A stretch of 64,000 bases of DNA from Cyanobium gracile PCC 6307 (GCF_000316515.1 NC_019675.1:2257964-2321963), one strand, 5' to 3'; positions 10,410 to 21,203 are shown, counted from the stretch's first letter. Program-made: numbers and translations. The notes: generated by a model not told the origin, from the sequence alone.

Positions 10410-11660
10410 ATGACCGCCTTCGTCGTCACCTACACCACCAAGTCCGGCCAGCGCCGTGAGATGACGCTGAATGCCGACAGCCCCTCCGTCGCCCGGCGGG
10501 AGCTGCGCCGCCGCGGCATCCTGGCCAACACCCTGGTGCGCAAGGAGGCCCCCAAGGTTCCGCAGGCCAGCCCGAAGAAGACCGCCTCCTCCTTCAGCGG
10601 CCTGGCCGACCTGCTCGAAGGGCCGGTGACCATCCGCGACAAGGCCCTGTTCGCCAACAAGCTCTCCGCCCTGGTGGATGCGGGCGTACCGATCCTGCGC
10701 AGCCTCGACCTGATGCGGGTCCAGCAGCGCTCCAACAAGATGCGCCAGGCCCTGGCGGGCATGACCCAGGACGTCAACCAGGGCGACAGTCTGGGCAACG
10801 CCATGCGCCGCTGGCCGAAGGTGTTCGACAACCTCAGCATTGCCCTGGTGGAGGCGGGTGAGGCCGGTGGCGTCCTGGACGACACCCTCAAGCGCCTGGC
10901 CAAGCTGCTGGAGGACAACGCCAAGCTCCAGAACCAGATCAAGGGGGCGATGAGCTACCCGGTCACGGTGCTGGTGATCGCTATCGCGGTGTTCCTGGGC
11001 ATGACAATCTTCCTGATTCCCACCTTCTCGAGCGTCTTCGAGCAGCTGGGGGCGGAACTGCCCCTGTTCACCCAGATGATGCTGAATCTGAGTGAGTTCC
11101 TGCGGTCCTGGCGGGCCCTGGTCCTGCTGGCGGCCCTGGTGGGCTTCGCGTTCTGGGTGGTGTCCACCTACAACACACCGATGGGCCGCCGCCAGATCGA
11201 CGGCCTGCTGCTGAAACTTCCCCTGTTCGGCGAGTTGCTGCAGAAATCGGCCAGTGCCCAGTTCTGCCGCACCCTGAGTTCCCTCTCCAAGGCTGGGGTT
11301 CCGATCCTGCTTTCCCTGGAGATCGTGAGGGAGACGGCCACCAATTCCGTGATCTCCGATGCCATCATCTCGTCCAAGAATGAGGTGAGCGAGGGGATGC
11401 CCCTCAGCGCGGCCCTACGGCTGAAGAATGTGTTTCCGGAGATGTGCGTCAACATGCTCGCCATCGGCGAGGAAACCGGCGAGATGGACGCCATGCTCTC
11501 GAAGGTGGCCGACTTCTACGAAGACGAGGTCAGCACGATGGTGAAGGCCATGACCTCCATGCTGGAGCCGGCGATGATCGTCCTGGTGGGCATCATCGTC
11601 GGATCGGTGCTGCTGGCCATGTATCTGCCGATGTTCTCGATCTACGAGCACGTCCGCTGA
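10410..11660 (+). CDS. pilC: Type IV pilus inner-membrane platform protein PilC
   Basis: A 416-residue GspF/PilC protein with two homologous cytoplasmic GspF domains (about 75-200 and 275-400), each followed by membrane helices: MSYPVTVLVIAIAVFLGM, then a segment around LVLLAALVGFAFWVV, and a last helix before the C terminus. PilC anchors the PilB and PilT motors to the pilus base. Eight bp separate it from pilT. The N terminus FVVTYTTKSGQRREM is the usual short beta domain. Confidence 0.95.
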   Translation: MTAFVVTYTTKSGQRREMTLNADSPSVARRELRRRGILANTLVRKEAPKVPQASPKKTASSFSGLADLLEGPVTIRDKALFANKLSALVDAGVPILRSLDLMRVQQRSNKMRQALAGMTQDVNQGDSLGNAMRRWPKVFDNLSIALVEAGEAGGVLDDTLKRLAKLLEDNAKLQNQIKGAMSYPVTVLVIAIAVFLGMTIFLIPTFSSVFEQLGAELPLFTQMMLNLSEFLRSWRALVLLAALVGFAFWVVSTYNTPMGRRQIDGLLLKLPLFGELLQKSASAQFCRTLSSLSKAGVPILLSLEIVRETATNSVISDAIISSKNEVSEGMPLSAALRLKNVFPEMCVNMLAIGEETGEMDAMLSKVADFYEDEVSTMVKAMTSMLEPAMIVLVGIIVGSVLLAMYLPMFSIYEHVR

Positions 11661-11663
11661 GCC

Positions 11664-12974
11664 CTACGCGCCCGTGAGCTGAGCTGCCAGGGCCTGGCCC
11701 GCCAGCCAGCCCGAGCTCCAGCAGTGCTGGAAGTTGAAGCCGCCGGTCACGCCGTCCACGTCCAGCAGTTCCCCCACCAGAAACAGGCCCGGCCGCAGGC
11801 GGCTCTCCATCGAGGCCAGGTTGACCTCCGCCAGGGGGATGCCGCCGGCGGTGACGAACTCCTCGCCGAAGGGGCCGCGGCCGGAGACCCCGTAGCGGCT
11901 GTCACGCAGGGCCGTGACCAGGGCCTGCTCCCCGCGACGGGGGAGATCGGCCCAGCGCAGGCTGGCGTCCAGTCCCGCCAGGGCCAGCAGGTGCAGCCAG
12001 AGGCGGCGGCTGAGGTCGGGCCAGGGCCGCCAGTTGCCGAGCTGACGCCGGGCCTGATCGCGGCGCGCCGCGGCGAACCAGCCTTCCAGCTCCGCCGGCC
12101 TGCGGCCGCCGGTCCAGTCGACCCGGAGATCGGCCCGGTAGCGGCGCTCCCGCAGGGCCCGGGCGGCGAAGGCCGTGAGCCGCAGGGTGGCCGGCCCGCT
12201 GAGGCCCCAGTGGGTGATCAGCACCGGCCCCCGCTGCCGCTGGGGCTTGGCGGCGGCGGTGGAGGCCGTGGCAGTGGCGGCCGTGGCGGCATCCGCCAGG
12301 GGGGCCAGCAACAGCTCCAGCTGCACCGGATCCATCGCCACTCCGGCCAGGTCCAGCAGGGGGTGGTCGGCCAGGGTGAGGGTGAACAGGGAGGGCACCG
12401 GCGCCACCAGGCCATGGCCCAGGGAAGCGGCGATGCGGTGGCCGCTGGGGTGGCTGCCCGTCGCCAGCACGAGGCGATCGGCGAGCAGCTCGGCCCCCGA
12501 GCGCAACCGCAGCCGGAACCCGCCGCCGGGCAGGGCCTCCACCCCCTGGCCCGCCTCGGCCGTGTGCAGCGCCACCCCGGCGGCGGTGGCCGCCCGGCGC
12601 AGGGTGTCGACCACCGAGGCGGAACGGTTGGAGCGGGGGAACAGCCGCCCGTCGGGCTCCTCCACCAGCTGCAGGCCATGGGCCTGGAACCAGGCCACCG
12701 TGTCGCCGGGGGCGAAGCGCGAGAAGGGGCCCCGCAGGGCCTTGCCGCCCCGCGGGTAGTGATCCACCAGCAGCCGCGGATCCCAGCAGGCGTGGGTGAC
12801 GTTGCAGCGGCCGCCGCCGCTGATCAGCACCTTGTGCAGCGGATCGGGGGTGGACTCCAGCAGCAGCACCCCCCCGGACAGGTGGCCGGCGGCCGCTTCC
12901 GCGGCCGCGATGGCGGCCATGAAGCCGGCCGGGCCCCCTCCCACCACCACCACGGAGGCACGGCTGGGCAGCAT
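11664..12974 (-). CDS. NAD(P)/FAD-dependent oxidoreductase, HI0933/BaiN-like
   Basis: A 436-residue flavoprotein. The dinucleotide-binding motif VVVVGGGPAGFMAA is at the N terminus, followed by the family signature KVLISGGGRCNVTH. Near the C terminus GFNFQHCWSSGWLAGQALA closes the FAD site. Members of this HI0933-like family are flavoproteins of mostly unknown substrate. The open frame extends further upstream, but the motif position fixes the start at ATG 12974. It is divergent from dusA with only six bases between start codons, so each gene's promoter must lie inside the other's coding sequence. It converges tail-to-tail with pilC (3 bp). Confidence 0.85.
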   Translation of the reverse strand: MLPSRASVVVVGGGPAGFMAAIAAAEAAAGHLSGGVLLLESTPDPLHKVLISGGGRCNVTHACWDPRLLVDHYPRGGKALRGPFSRFAPGDTVAWFQAHGLQLVEEPDGRLFPRSNRSASVVDTLRRAATAAGVALHTAEAGQGVEALPGGGFRLRLRSGAELLADRLVLATGSHPSGHRIAASLGHGLVAPVPSLFTLTLADHPLLDLAGVAMDPVQLELLLAPLADAATAATATASTAAAKPQRQRGPVLITHWGLSGPATLRLTAFAARALRERRYRADLRVDWTGGRRPAELEGWFAAARRDQARRQLGNWRPWPDLSRRLWLHLLALAGLDASLRWADLPRRGEQALVTALRDSRYGVSGRGPFGEEFVTAGGIPLAEVNLASMESRLRPGLFLVGELLDVDGVTGGFNFQHCWSSGWLAGQALAAQLTGA

Positions 12975-12980
12975 GGGGCG

Positions 12981-14003
12981 ATGGAGCACAACTACCGCTT
13001 CAGTGTGGCGCCCATGCTGGACTGCACCGATCGGCACTTCCGGGTGCTGATGCGACAGGTCAGCCGGCACTGCCTGCTCTACTCCGAGATGGTGGTGGCC
13101 CGGGCGCTGCACCACATCGCCCACGACGGCGCCCCCTCCCGCATGGGGGAGCGGCAGCAGCGGCTGGAGCGGCTGCTGGGGTTCGATCCGATCGAGCACC
13201 CCCTGGCCCTGCAGCTGGGGGGCGACGACCCGGAGCTGCTGGCGGAGGCCGCCCGGATGGGGGCCGCCTGGGGGTACGACGAGATCAACCTGAACCTGGG
13301 CTGCCCCAGTGAAAAGGTGCAGCAGGGCCGCTTCGGGGCCTGCCTGATGGCGGAACCGGAGCGGGTGGCTCGCTGCGTGGCGGCGATGGCGGCGGCCACG
13401 CCCCTGCCGGTAACGGTGAAGCACCGCATCGGCATCGACAAGCAGGATTCCTACGCGGAACTGCTGGCCTTCGTGGACACCCTGGCCGCAGCCGGCGCTG
13501 CCCGCTTTGCCGTGCACGCCCGCAAGGCCTGGCTGAACGGCCTCGATCCGAAGCAGAACCGCACCGTGCCGCCCCTGCGCTGGGATCTGGTGCACCGCCT
13601 CAAGGCGGAGCGACCGGCGCTGAGGATCGAACTGAACGGTGGCCTCGAGGAGCTCGCACCCTGCCGGGAGCAGCTGGCCTGGGTGGACGGGGTGATGGTG
13701 GGCCGGGCCGCCTACGCCCACCCCCTGCGCTGGGCGGGGGTGGACCGGCAGATCTTCGGGGATGGGGACGCCGGGGAAGCCCGGGCCTCGACGGTGCTCC
13801 GGGGGGTGCTGCCCCACGCCGAACGCTGGTGCGCCTCGGGGGGACGCCTCTGGCCGATCGCCCGGCACCTGGTGCAGGTGGTGGAGGGGGTCAGCGGGGC
13901 CCGCCACTGGCGCGGCTGGCTGACCCGGGAGGCCGGTCTGGCGGGCGCTGGCCCCGCCGTACTGGAGGAGGCCGCCCGCCAGCTGGAGGAACGGGGCCTG
14001 TGA
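12981..14003 (+). CDS. dusA: tRNA-dihydrouridine(20/20a) synthase DusA
   Basis: A 340-residue FMN enzyme that reduces uridine in the tRNA D-loop. It starts MEHNYRFSVAPMLDCTDRHFR, the DusA-type N terminus. The catalytic cysteine motif is LNLGCPSEKVQQGRFGACLM, followed by TVKHRIGID and HARKAWLNGL. The C-terminal helical domain is present. The frame is open far upstream, but ATG 12981 is the only start that fits the family. Its neighbour order (rbp, argH) matches picocyanobacterial genomes. Confidence 0.95.
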   Translation: MEHNYRFSVAPMLDCTDRHFRVLMRQVSRHCLLYSEMVVARALHHIAHDGAPSRMGERQQRLERLLGFDPIEHPLALQLGGDDPELLAEAARMGAAWGYDEINLNLGCPSEKVQQGRFGACLMAEPERVARCVAAMAAATPLPVTVKHRIGIDKQDSYAELLAFVDTLAAAGAARFAVHARKAWLNGLDPKQNRTVPPLRWDLVHRLKAERPALRIELNGGLEELAPCREQLAWVDGVMVGRAAYAHPLRWAGVDRQIFGDGDAGEARASTVLRGVLPHAERWCASGGRLWPIARHLVQVVEGVSGARHWRGWLTREAGLAGAGPAVLEEAARQLEERGL

Positions 14004-14027
14004 GCCGACCCAGCCCGCGGCCGGGCG

Positions 14028-14057
14028 GGCCTCAGACCTCGGGGCCTCAGACCTCGG
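14028..14057. repeat. 15-bp tandem direct repeat over the rbp stop codon
   Basis: GGCCTCAGACCTCGG occurs twice in a row. Each copy carries the reverse complement of a TGA stop, and the rbp stop lies in the copy at 14043-14057. The second copy lies just 3' of rbp and repeats its last codons. It looks like a small slippage duplication. Confidence 0.8.
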
Positions 14058-14583
14058 CGCCGCCGTAGTCGCCACCGCCGTAGTCACCACCACCACCGCC
14101 GCTGCGGCGCCGGCGGGAGCGGCCCGCCTCGAAGGCATCGGGGGCGGCACCGCCACCACCAGCTCCACCGCCGCCGTAGCTGCGGTCCTCCCAGCCCTTG
14201 GCCCCGGAACCGCGGTCGGCGCCGTAGCCGCCGCCACCACCGCCATAGCCGCCACCGCCACCTCCGTAGCCACCGCCGCCGCCACCACCGCCGTAGCCGC
14301 CACCGCCACCGCGGCGCGGACCACCGCCGCCACCACCGCCGCTGCGGGGCTCGGCCTTGTTGATGCGCAGGGGACGACCCATCAGCTCGGCCCCCTGCAG
14401 GGCGTCGATGGCCCGGGTCTCGGTGTCGGCATCCGCCATCTCGATGAAGGCGAAGCCGCGCTTGCGGCCGGTGTCGCGCTCCAGCGGCAGGGAGCAGTTG
14501 ACCACTTCGCCGAAGGGCGCGAACAGTTCAGCCACGTCTTCCTGCTCGGCGCGGAAGGGAAGATTGCCGACGAAAATACTCAC
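14047..14583 (-). CDS. Glycine-rich RRM RNA-binding protein
   Basis: A 178-residue protein started here at GTG 14583, giving SIFVGNLPF directly. One RRM fills residues 1-80: RNP2 is IFVGNL (3-8) and RNP1 is RGFAFIEM (42-49). The rest is a long Gly/Tyr/Arg-rich tail of GGGGGYGG-type repeats ending in basic RRRR and GGDYGG segments. This is the cyanobacterial Rbp architecture; some members are cold-induced or bind photosystem mRNAs near thylakoids. The Gly tail is encoded by repetitive DNA at about 14,060-14,340, prone to slippage. Located between dusA and argH. Confidence 0.92.
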   Translation of the reverse strand: MSIFVGNLPFRAEQEDVAELFAPFGEVVNCSLPLERDTGRKRGFAFIEMADADTETRAIDALQGAELMGRPLRINKAEPRSGGGGGGGPRRGGGGGYGGGGGGGGYGGGGGGYGGGGGGYGADRGSGAKGWEDRSYGGGGAGGGGAAPDAFEAGRSRRRRSGGGGGDYGGGDYGGAEV

Positions 14584-14676
14584 TGACCGATGAGGGGGAA
14601 CCGATGGGGCGCACGGGCGCCCGAGACCCCCCAAGATTAGACGTAGACCCGCGATTCCAACGCCCGCCGGAGAAGC

Positions 14677-16077
<1,401 letters not shown>

Positions 16078-16115
16078 CAGGGGGTTCCGGGCAGCCCCTC
16101 AGCTTGCCATTCGTC

Positions 16116-17549
16116 TCAGGTGGCGGGCAGGGTGGGCAGCACCACCCCGTCCCTCACCTTCAGCACCACCATCGAGGCGTCGTCCTCGAGCCTGCGGTCG
16201 CTGCCGACGAAGCGGTCGAGGCGCTCGAACAGCCGATCCAGGATCGCCTGGGCGTCGTGGGCGGCCCGGCAGGCGCCCTGGAAGGCCTTCACCAGCCGCT
16301 CCTCGTCGAAGCGCTCGCCGCTGAAGCCGCTGGCCTCCGTCACTCCGTCGGTGTAATAGAGGATCACGTCGCCGGTCTCCAGCTGCAGCTCGCCGCAGCC
16401 GTACTCGGCCTCGCTCTGCAGGCCGATCAGCAGGCCGGGGGTGTCGAGCCGCTCCACCCGGCCCGACTGGCGCCGCCAGACCAGGGGCGGGTTGTGGGCC
16501 GCATTGGCGTAGCGCAGCAGGCGGGTGCGGGGGTCGTAGTCGGAATAGAAGAGGGTGACGAAGCGGTGCGAGTGGGCCAGGTCCTCCTGGGCCAGCTGAT
16601 TGAGGTCGTGGAGGATGCGGTCGGGCGGCAGTCCGCTGAGCACCTCGGCCCGCAGCATGCCCCGCAGCAAGGTCATCAGCAGGCCGGCCGGCACACCCTT
16701 GCCCATGACATCGCCCATCACCAGCGCCCAGGGGGCCTGCTCGCGCCGGTGGCCGGTGAGCTGGGGCTGGGTGGGGATGAAGTCGTAGTAGTCGCCGCCC
16801 ACCTGGAAGGCGGGGCGGCAGAGGGCCGCCAGCTCGACGCCGTCGATCACGGGGCAGTGGTCGGGCAGCAGCTGGGACTGGACCTCGGCGCCGATGCTCA
16901 GCTGGCGGTCGAGCCGCTCATGGCGGCGCCGGTCCTGCTGCAGCAGCTCGTTCTCCAGGGCCACACCGGTGAGGTCGGCCACCAGCTGCAGGTGGCGGCG
17001 ACGCACATCGCTCCAGCTGAAGCCGCGTCGGTCGCTGAACACGTAGAGCCGGCCCCGCTGGCGGCTGCGGGCCACCACGGAGGTGGCGAACACCTGGTGG
17101 ACGCCGAGCAGGCGCTGGATCAGGGGGTCGAGCAGCACCGCGACGGCCTCGTCGCCCTCCTGGTTCTGGAGCTGCCCATCGGGCAGGGCGGCCAGCTGGC
17201 GCAGCACCTCGGCGCTGCGCTCGCCGGGGGTGGCCTGGAGCTGCTCGCGCCAGAGCCGGCCATCGGCATGGAACACCACGAGCAGGCTGCCCTCCCCCTC
17301 CACCAGGCGCGCCGCCACCAGGGGCACCAGTTCGAGGAAGCGCTTGAGGTTGGTGTAGCTGCGCAGGGCGAAGGAAAGCGACGCCAGCAGCTCCAGGTTG
17401 CGGCGCTGCTCCCGGCCGAGGCTGTCGAGCAGCTGGCGCAGCGAGGCCCCAGCGGAGAGCCCCTGTGCGGGACGGGACGCCGCGGTGGGGGTGGAATGGG
17501 GCTGCGGGGGCGGCAGGCTGCTCACCGAGCGGCCGCAAAGGACACGCAA
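16116..17549 (-). CDS. GAF-like / SpoIIE (PP2C-type) serine phosphatase
   Basis: A 477-residue signalling protein. After a variable N terminus there is a GAF-like sensor region (about 70-230), a helical linker (DRQLSIGAEVQSQLLP, typical of RsbU-type proteins), and then the SpoIIE phosphatase domain. The metal-binding motifs are VGGDYYDF, MGDVMGKGVPAG and LYYTDGVTEA. RsbU-type enzymes dephosphorylate anti-anti-sigma factors; no partner is encoded nearby, so the target is unknown. The same gene sits between argH and ftsY in marine picocyanobacteria as I recall it. Confidence 0.88.
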   Translation of the reverse strand: MRVLCGRSVSSLPPPQPHSTPTAASRPAQGLSAGASLRQLLDSLGREQRRNLELLASLSFALRSYTNLKRFLELVPLVAARLVEGEGSLLVVFHADGRLWREQLQATPGERSAEVLRQLAALPDGQLQNQEGDEAVAVLLDPLIQRLLGVHQVFATSVVARSRQRGRLYVFSDRRGFSWSDVRRRHLQLVADLTGVALENELLQQDRRRHERLDRQLSIGAEVQSQLLPDHCPVIDGVELAALCRPAFQVGGDYYDFIPTQPQLTGHRREQAPWALVMGDVMGKGVPAGLLMTLLRGMLRAEVLSGLPPDRILHDLNQLAQEDLAHSHRFVTLFYSDYDPRTRLLRYANAAHNPPLVWRRQSGRVERLDTPGLLIGLQSEAEYGCGELQLETGDVILYYTDGVTEASGFSGERFDEERLVKAFQGACRAAHDAQAILDRLFERLDRFVGSDRRLEDDASMVVLKVRDGVVLPTLPAT

Positions 17550-17569
17550 GGTAGCAGCGGCAGGCGGCT

Positions 17570-19132
17570 TCAGGAGGCGAGCAGGGCCTCGACGAACTCG
17601 AAGCTGTTGAAGGGCCGCAGGTCGCGGATGCCCTCACCGGCGCCGATGAAGCGGATCGGCAGGCCCGCCTCCGAGGCCACCGCCAGGGCGACGCCGCCGC
17701 GGGCGCTGCCGTCCAGCTTGGTGAGCACCACGCCCGTGAGGCCGGCGGCACTGGCGAAGGCCATGGCCTGGCGCAGGCCGTTCTGGCCCTGGCTGGCATC
17801 GAGCACCAGCAGCGATTCCACCGCCGCCTCCGGCGCCAGCTTGGTGATGGTGCGCCGCACCTTGCCCAGTTCCTCCATCAGGTTGTGCTTGGTCTGCAGC
17901 CGGCCCGCCGTGTCCACCAGCACCAGCTCGGTGCCCTTGGAGCGGGCGGCACCGATGGCGTCGAAGACAACGGCCGCCGGGTCGGCGTTGGCGCTGGGGT
18001 TGGCCACCACGGCCACGCCGCTGCGCTCGCCCCAGACGCTCACCTGCTGGACCGCCGCGGCCCGGAAGGTGTCGGCGGCGGCGATCAGGCAGCTGTAGCC
18101 GCTGCGCACCGCCAGGTTGGCCAGCTTGCCGAGGGTGGTGGTCTTGCCGACCCCGTTGACGCCGACCAGCAGCCAGACGTTGAGCCGGTCGCGCTGGGGG
18201 GCCAGCAGGGCGGTGCCGCCGGCGCGGATCGGCTCCTCCAGCAGGCCGCGCAGCTGCTCCTTCAAGAAGCGGAGCCCCTCGGCCGGGTCGACCACCTCCT
18301 CGTTGAGGCGGCGGCGCAGGGCTTCGAGCACCTGGTCGGTGGCCTTCACGCCCACATCGGCGCGCAGCAGGGTGGACTCGAGGTCGTCGAGCACCGCCGG
18401 GGTGAGGGGGTCGTCGCCGAGGTTCTCCAGCAGCTGGGTGACGAAACCCTTGCGGGTCTTCTCAAGGCCGCGCCGCAGCCGGCCCAGCCAGTCGATCTCC
18501 TCCAGGGACACGTCCTCGACGCTGCGCCCCTGGGCCGCCAGCACCTCCGCCGACCAGGTGAAGGTGTCATCGAAGGCGCCGAGGCTGGGGTCGGCGACAT
18601 CGGCCTCAGCGGCAAGAGGGGTTGCCGTGGCGGCCGGCGGCGCGGCCGGGGCGGGGGCGGTGATCTCCAGGAGGCGCTGCTGGCGCTGGGCGGCGGCCTG
18701 CTCCAGCAGGGAGAGGCCGCTCGCCGCAGGCGGGGCGGCGGTTTCGGGGGCCGGCGGCGGTTCGGAAGCGGCTTCGGGAGCGGGTGGTGCCTCGGCGGCC
18801 GGTGCCGGTGTGGGGACAGGGTCCGGCGCGGGCGCCGCGGCCTGGCTGGCCGCCTCCTGCTGGGCCTTCAGCCGGGCGTAGGCCTGGCGGGCCCAGGCCA
18901 GGGCGTCCTCGTCGACCCCCTGGCCGGCGGGGCCGACGGGAGCGGGAGCGGACGGGGGCACGGCCACCGGGGCCACGGCTTCAGGGGCGGCCGGAACCGC
19001 GGCGGCCTCCGACTCGGCGGGGGACTCGGGCTCCGGCTCCGGCACGGGCTCCGGCGCGGGCGCCGCGGCAGGCTCGGGCTCAGGCGTCGGGGCGGGTTGG
19101 GCCAGGGCCCGTTTGAACCAATCGAAGACCAT
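17570..19132 (-). CDS. ftsY: Signal recognition particle receptor FtsY
   Basis: A 520-residue SRP GTPase that docks ribosome-SRP complexes at the membrane. The C-terminal NG domain is complete: G1 GVNGVGKTTTLGKL, DTFRAAAVQQ, G3 DTAGRLQ, G4 TKLDGSARGG. The N-terminal about 200 residues are an Ala/Pro/Glu-rich acidic A domain, low-complexity and long for the family, starting MVFDWFKRALAQ. It lies 11 bp downstream of nusB. Confidence 0.96.
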   Translation of the reverse strand: MVFDWFKRALAQPAPTPEPEPAAAPAPEPVPEPEPESPAESEAAAVPAAPEAVAPVAVPPSAPAPVGPAGQGVDEDALAWARQAYARLKAQQEAASQAAAPAPDPVPTPAPAAEAPPAPEAASEPPPAPETAAPPAASGLSLLEQAAAQRQQRLLEITAPAPAAPPAATATPLAAEADVADPSLGAFDDTFTWSAEVLAAQGRSVEDVSLEEIDWLGRLRRGLEKTRKGFVTQLLENLGDDPLTPAVLDDLESTLLRADVGVKATDQVLEALRRRLNEEVVDPAEGLRFLKEQLRGLLEEPIRAGGTALLAPQRDRLNVWLLVGVNGVGKTTTLGKLANLAVRSGYSCLIAAADTFRAAAVQQVSVWGERSGVAVVANPSANADPAAVVFDAIGAARSKGTELVLVDTAGRLQTKHNLMEELGKVRRTITKLAPEAAVESLLVLDASQGQNGLRQAMAFASAAGLTGVVLTKLDGSARGGVALAVASEAGLPIRFIGAGEGIRDLRPFNSFEFVEALLAS

Positions 19133-19143
19133 GGCGTTCCTGG

Positions 19144-19770
19144 TCAGACCCGGGCGGCGGTGAAGCGCCGCAGCACACCGTTGATCATGCGTCGCCCCTG
19201 CTCGTCGCTATAGCGGTTGGCCAGCTCCACCGCCTCACTGCAGGCCACGGCGGCGGGGGTGCCGAAATCCTCCAGATCCACCACCGCCAGCCGCAGGATG
19301 TCCCGGTCGACCCGGGGCAGGCGGGTGAGGCGCCAGCCCTCCATCACCGCATCGATGCGGCCGTCGAGGGCTTCGCGGTCGCGCAGCACCGCCCGGATGC
19401 GGCCGATGGCATCACGCTGCACGGCCTCCTGGTCGGCCAGCAGCAGCAGGCGCGGCAGCTCCAGGCTGGCGGAAAGGCGGTTGAGGGCGTGCTCAGCGTG
19501 GGTGAGGCCCTCCTGCAGATGGCGCCGCACGGTGGGCAGCTGCTTCTCCCCCTGGTCCTGCAGCTCGCTGTCGAGCAGCCGCTGCTGGGCCTGCTGGAGA
19601 TCCTCGGCGGAACGGTCGAGGGCCTCGCGCACGTGCTGGCTGAGGCTGGTGACGGCCTGCTGCAGCAGCAGATCGAAAGAGCCGGAGGGGGCCTCGGCGC
19701 CGCTGCCGCGGTCGCTGACCTGACCCAGCATCAGCAGGGCGAGTTCACGGGCAAGGGTGCGACTCTGCAT
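19144..19770 (-). CDS. nusB: Transcription antitermination protein NusB
   Basis: A 208-residue NusB. The N terminus SRTLARELALLMLGQ and the C-terminal block LPRVDRDILRLAVVDL...AVACSEAVELANRYSDEQGRRMINGVLRR are the conserved helical bundle. A middle insertion of about 80 residues (Gln/Leu-rich, coiled-coil-like) makes it longer than the about 140-residue E. coli protein, as in other cyanobacteria. NusB with NusE loads on boxA of rRNA transcripts. Its start overlaps the DUF502 stop by one base. Confidence 0.93.
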   Translation of the reverse strand: MQSRTLARELALLMLGQVSDRGSGAEAPSGSFDLLLQQAVTSLSQHVREALDRSAEDLQQAQQRLLDSELQDQGEKQLPTVRRHLQEGLTHAEHALNRLSASLELPRLLLLADQEAVQRDAIGRIRAVLRDREALDGRIDAVMEGWRLTRLPRVDRDILRLAVVDLEDFGTPAAVACSEAVELANRYSDEQGRRMINGVLRRFTAARV

Positions 19771-20501
19771 CAGGAGGGTTGGGGGGCGCGCAGCTGGGCC
19801 AGGAGGCTGGCGAAGCTGCGGTTGGAGGTGGGTTCCCGCTCGTCGGGGCTGACGATGCCGGCGGAGATGATCGTGCGGAAGGCATCCTCGACGCTCAGCT
19901 CGATGTCCTTCACCAGGCGCTCGGGCACCACCGCATACCAGCCGGTGGTGGGGTTGGGGGCGGTGGGAATGAAGACGCTGAGCATGGTCTCGCCGAAATC
20001 GGCCTGGATGGCCGTGCCCAGCACGCCGGTGACGAAGCCGACGGCGTAGAGCCCCTCGCGGGGGTATTCGACCAGCACCACCCGCCGGAAGCGGGCGGAA
20101 TTGCCCTGGAGGAAGGTTTCCAGCAGCTGCTTGAGGGTCTTGTAGACGGAGCCCGCCAGGGGGATGCGCAACAGGGTGCCCTCACCGAACTCCAGCAGCC
20201 AGCGGCCGACGATGTTGCGGGCCATCAGACCGATCAGCAGGATGCCCAGGAGCGGCACCAGCAGCCCCACCCCCAGGTTGATCAGGTCCTGGAGGAGGGG
20301 GTTGAGGGTGTTGAACGGGTTGAACTGCTTCGGGATCGACGTCAGGAAGGCCAGAACGAAGCGGCTCACCGTGGTGGCGAGCCAGATCGTGGTGGCCAGC
20401 GGAATGACCACCAGCAGGCCGGCGATCAGATCGTTCTTGAGATCCTGCTGCAGCCGGTTGCCCAGGGGCTGATCGGAACTGGGACTACTGGATGGGACCA
20501 A
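19770..20501 (-). CDS. DUF502 family membrane protein
   Basis: A 243-residue protein with two hydrophobic segments: IAGLLVVIPLATTIWLAT and LGVGLLVPLLGILLIGLMA. Between and after them are the family hallmarks VPLLG, RIPLAGSVYKTLKQL and YPREGLYAVGFVTG, then PTAPNPTTGWYAVVP. DUF502 proteins are conserved membrane proteins without an assigned reaction. It sits directly ahead of nusB and ftsY in an overlapping operon. Confidence 0.9.
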   Translation of the reverse strand: MVPSSSPSSDQPLGNRLQQDLKNDLIAGLLVVIPLATTIWLATTVSRFVLAFLTSIPKQFNPFNTLNPLLQDLINLGVGLLVPLLGILLIGLMARNIVGRWLLEFGEGTLLRIPLAGSVYKTLKQLLETFLQGNSARFRRVVLVEYPREGLYAVGFVTGVLGTAIQADFGETMLSVFIPTAPNPTTGWYAVVPERLVKDIELSVEDAFRTIISAGIVSPDEREPTSNRSFASLLAQLRAPQPS

Positions 20502-20552
20502 TGGATGGGGTCCGAAGGGGCGAAACCCTAACGGTAACGATCCACGGGGGTC

Positions 20553-21203
20553 TTACAGGACACTGCCGAGGCAAAGGATCGTGAAGGCGATGATCAGCAC
20601 CACCGCGCCGAGGGATCCGCCGTAGCGGCGCTGGCTCAGGGTGACCTTGCTGGTCTGCTCGGTCTGCTTGAACTGGGTCTCGAGCTGGTCGAGCTGGCGA
20701 TCCACGAAGGCCCGGGCCGACTGGGTCTTCTGCTCCTCGGTGGCGCCCGGGGGCACCTGGCCGGTGGCTTCGGCCTGCTTGATCAGCTGCTGGAGCAGGG
20801 CGGGATCCTTGCTCTGCTGGCGGGCCATCTCCAGCTGGCCGCGCTTGGCGGCGAGTTGCTGGTCGGCCTGCTGCTGCATCTGCTGGTCACCGCCGAAGGC
20901 GATCGGCAGCGAGGCTGTCAGCAGCACGGCCAGCAGACCGCTGATGATGCAGACGGTCCAGAGGACGGGGGTGCGCTCCTCCGAGGTGTCTTCCAGGCGG
21001 GAGGAGAGGTACATGAGCAGCAGCCCGATCAGACCCATCGGGGCCTGGCCGATCAGTCGCTCCACCACCAGCTGGCGGAAGGCCTCCTCCTGCCAGTCCC
21101 AGAGGGTGAGCACGGCGACCAGCTGCAGGACGAGCAGCACCACCAGGGTGAGGCCCATCCAGCGCAGCAGGGGACTGAAGCGGGAGGAGGAACTGGCTGC
21201 CAC
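20553..21203 (-). CDS. HpsJ-like membrane protein
   Basis: A 216-residue protein with four predicted membrane segments: three near the N terminus (LTLVVLLVLQLVAVLTLW; APMGLIGLLLMYL; LWTVCIISGLLAVLLTA) and one at the C terminus (LGAVVLIIAFTILCLGSVL). Between them is a Gln-rich coiled coil (about 105-190). This layout is that of the cyanobacterial HpsJ family, named for a hormogonium polysaccharide locus; unicellular picocyanobacteria carry it too, so the role here is uncertain. It is divergent from queG over 39 bp. Confidence 0.75.
   Translation of the reverse strand: MAASSSSRFSPLLRWMGLTLVVLLVLQLVAVLTLWDWQEEAFRQLVVERLIGQAPMGLIGLLLMYLSSRLEDTSEERTPVLWTVCIISGLLAVLLTASLPIAFGGDQQMQQQADQQLAAKRGQLEMARQQSKDPALLQQLIKQAEATGQVPPGATEEQKTQSARAFVDRQLDQLETQFKQTEQTSKVTLSQRRYGGSLGAVVLIIAFTILCLGSVL

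Noticed and set aside
14060-14340. GCC/CCG-rich tandem repeats considered as a satellite or regulatory repeat
   Set aside because: They encode the Gly/Tyr tail of the RRM protein in frame.
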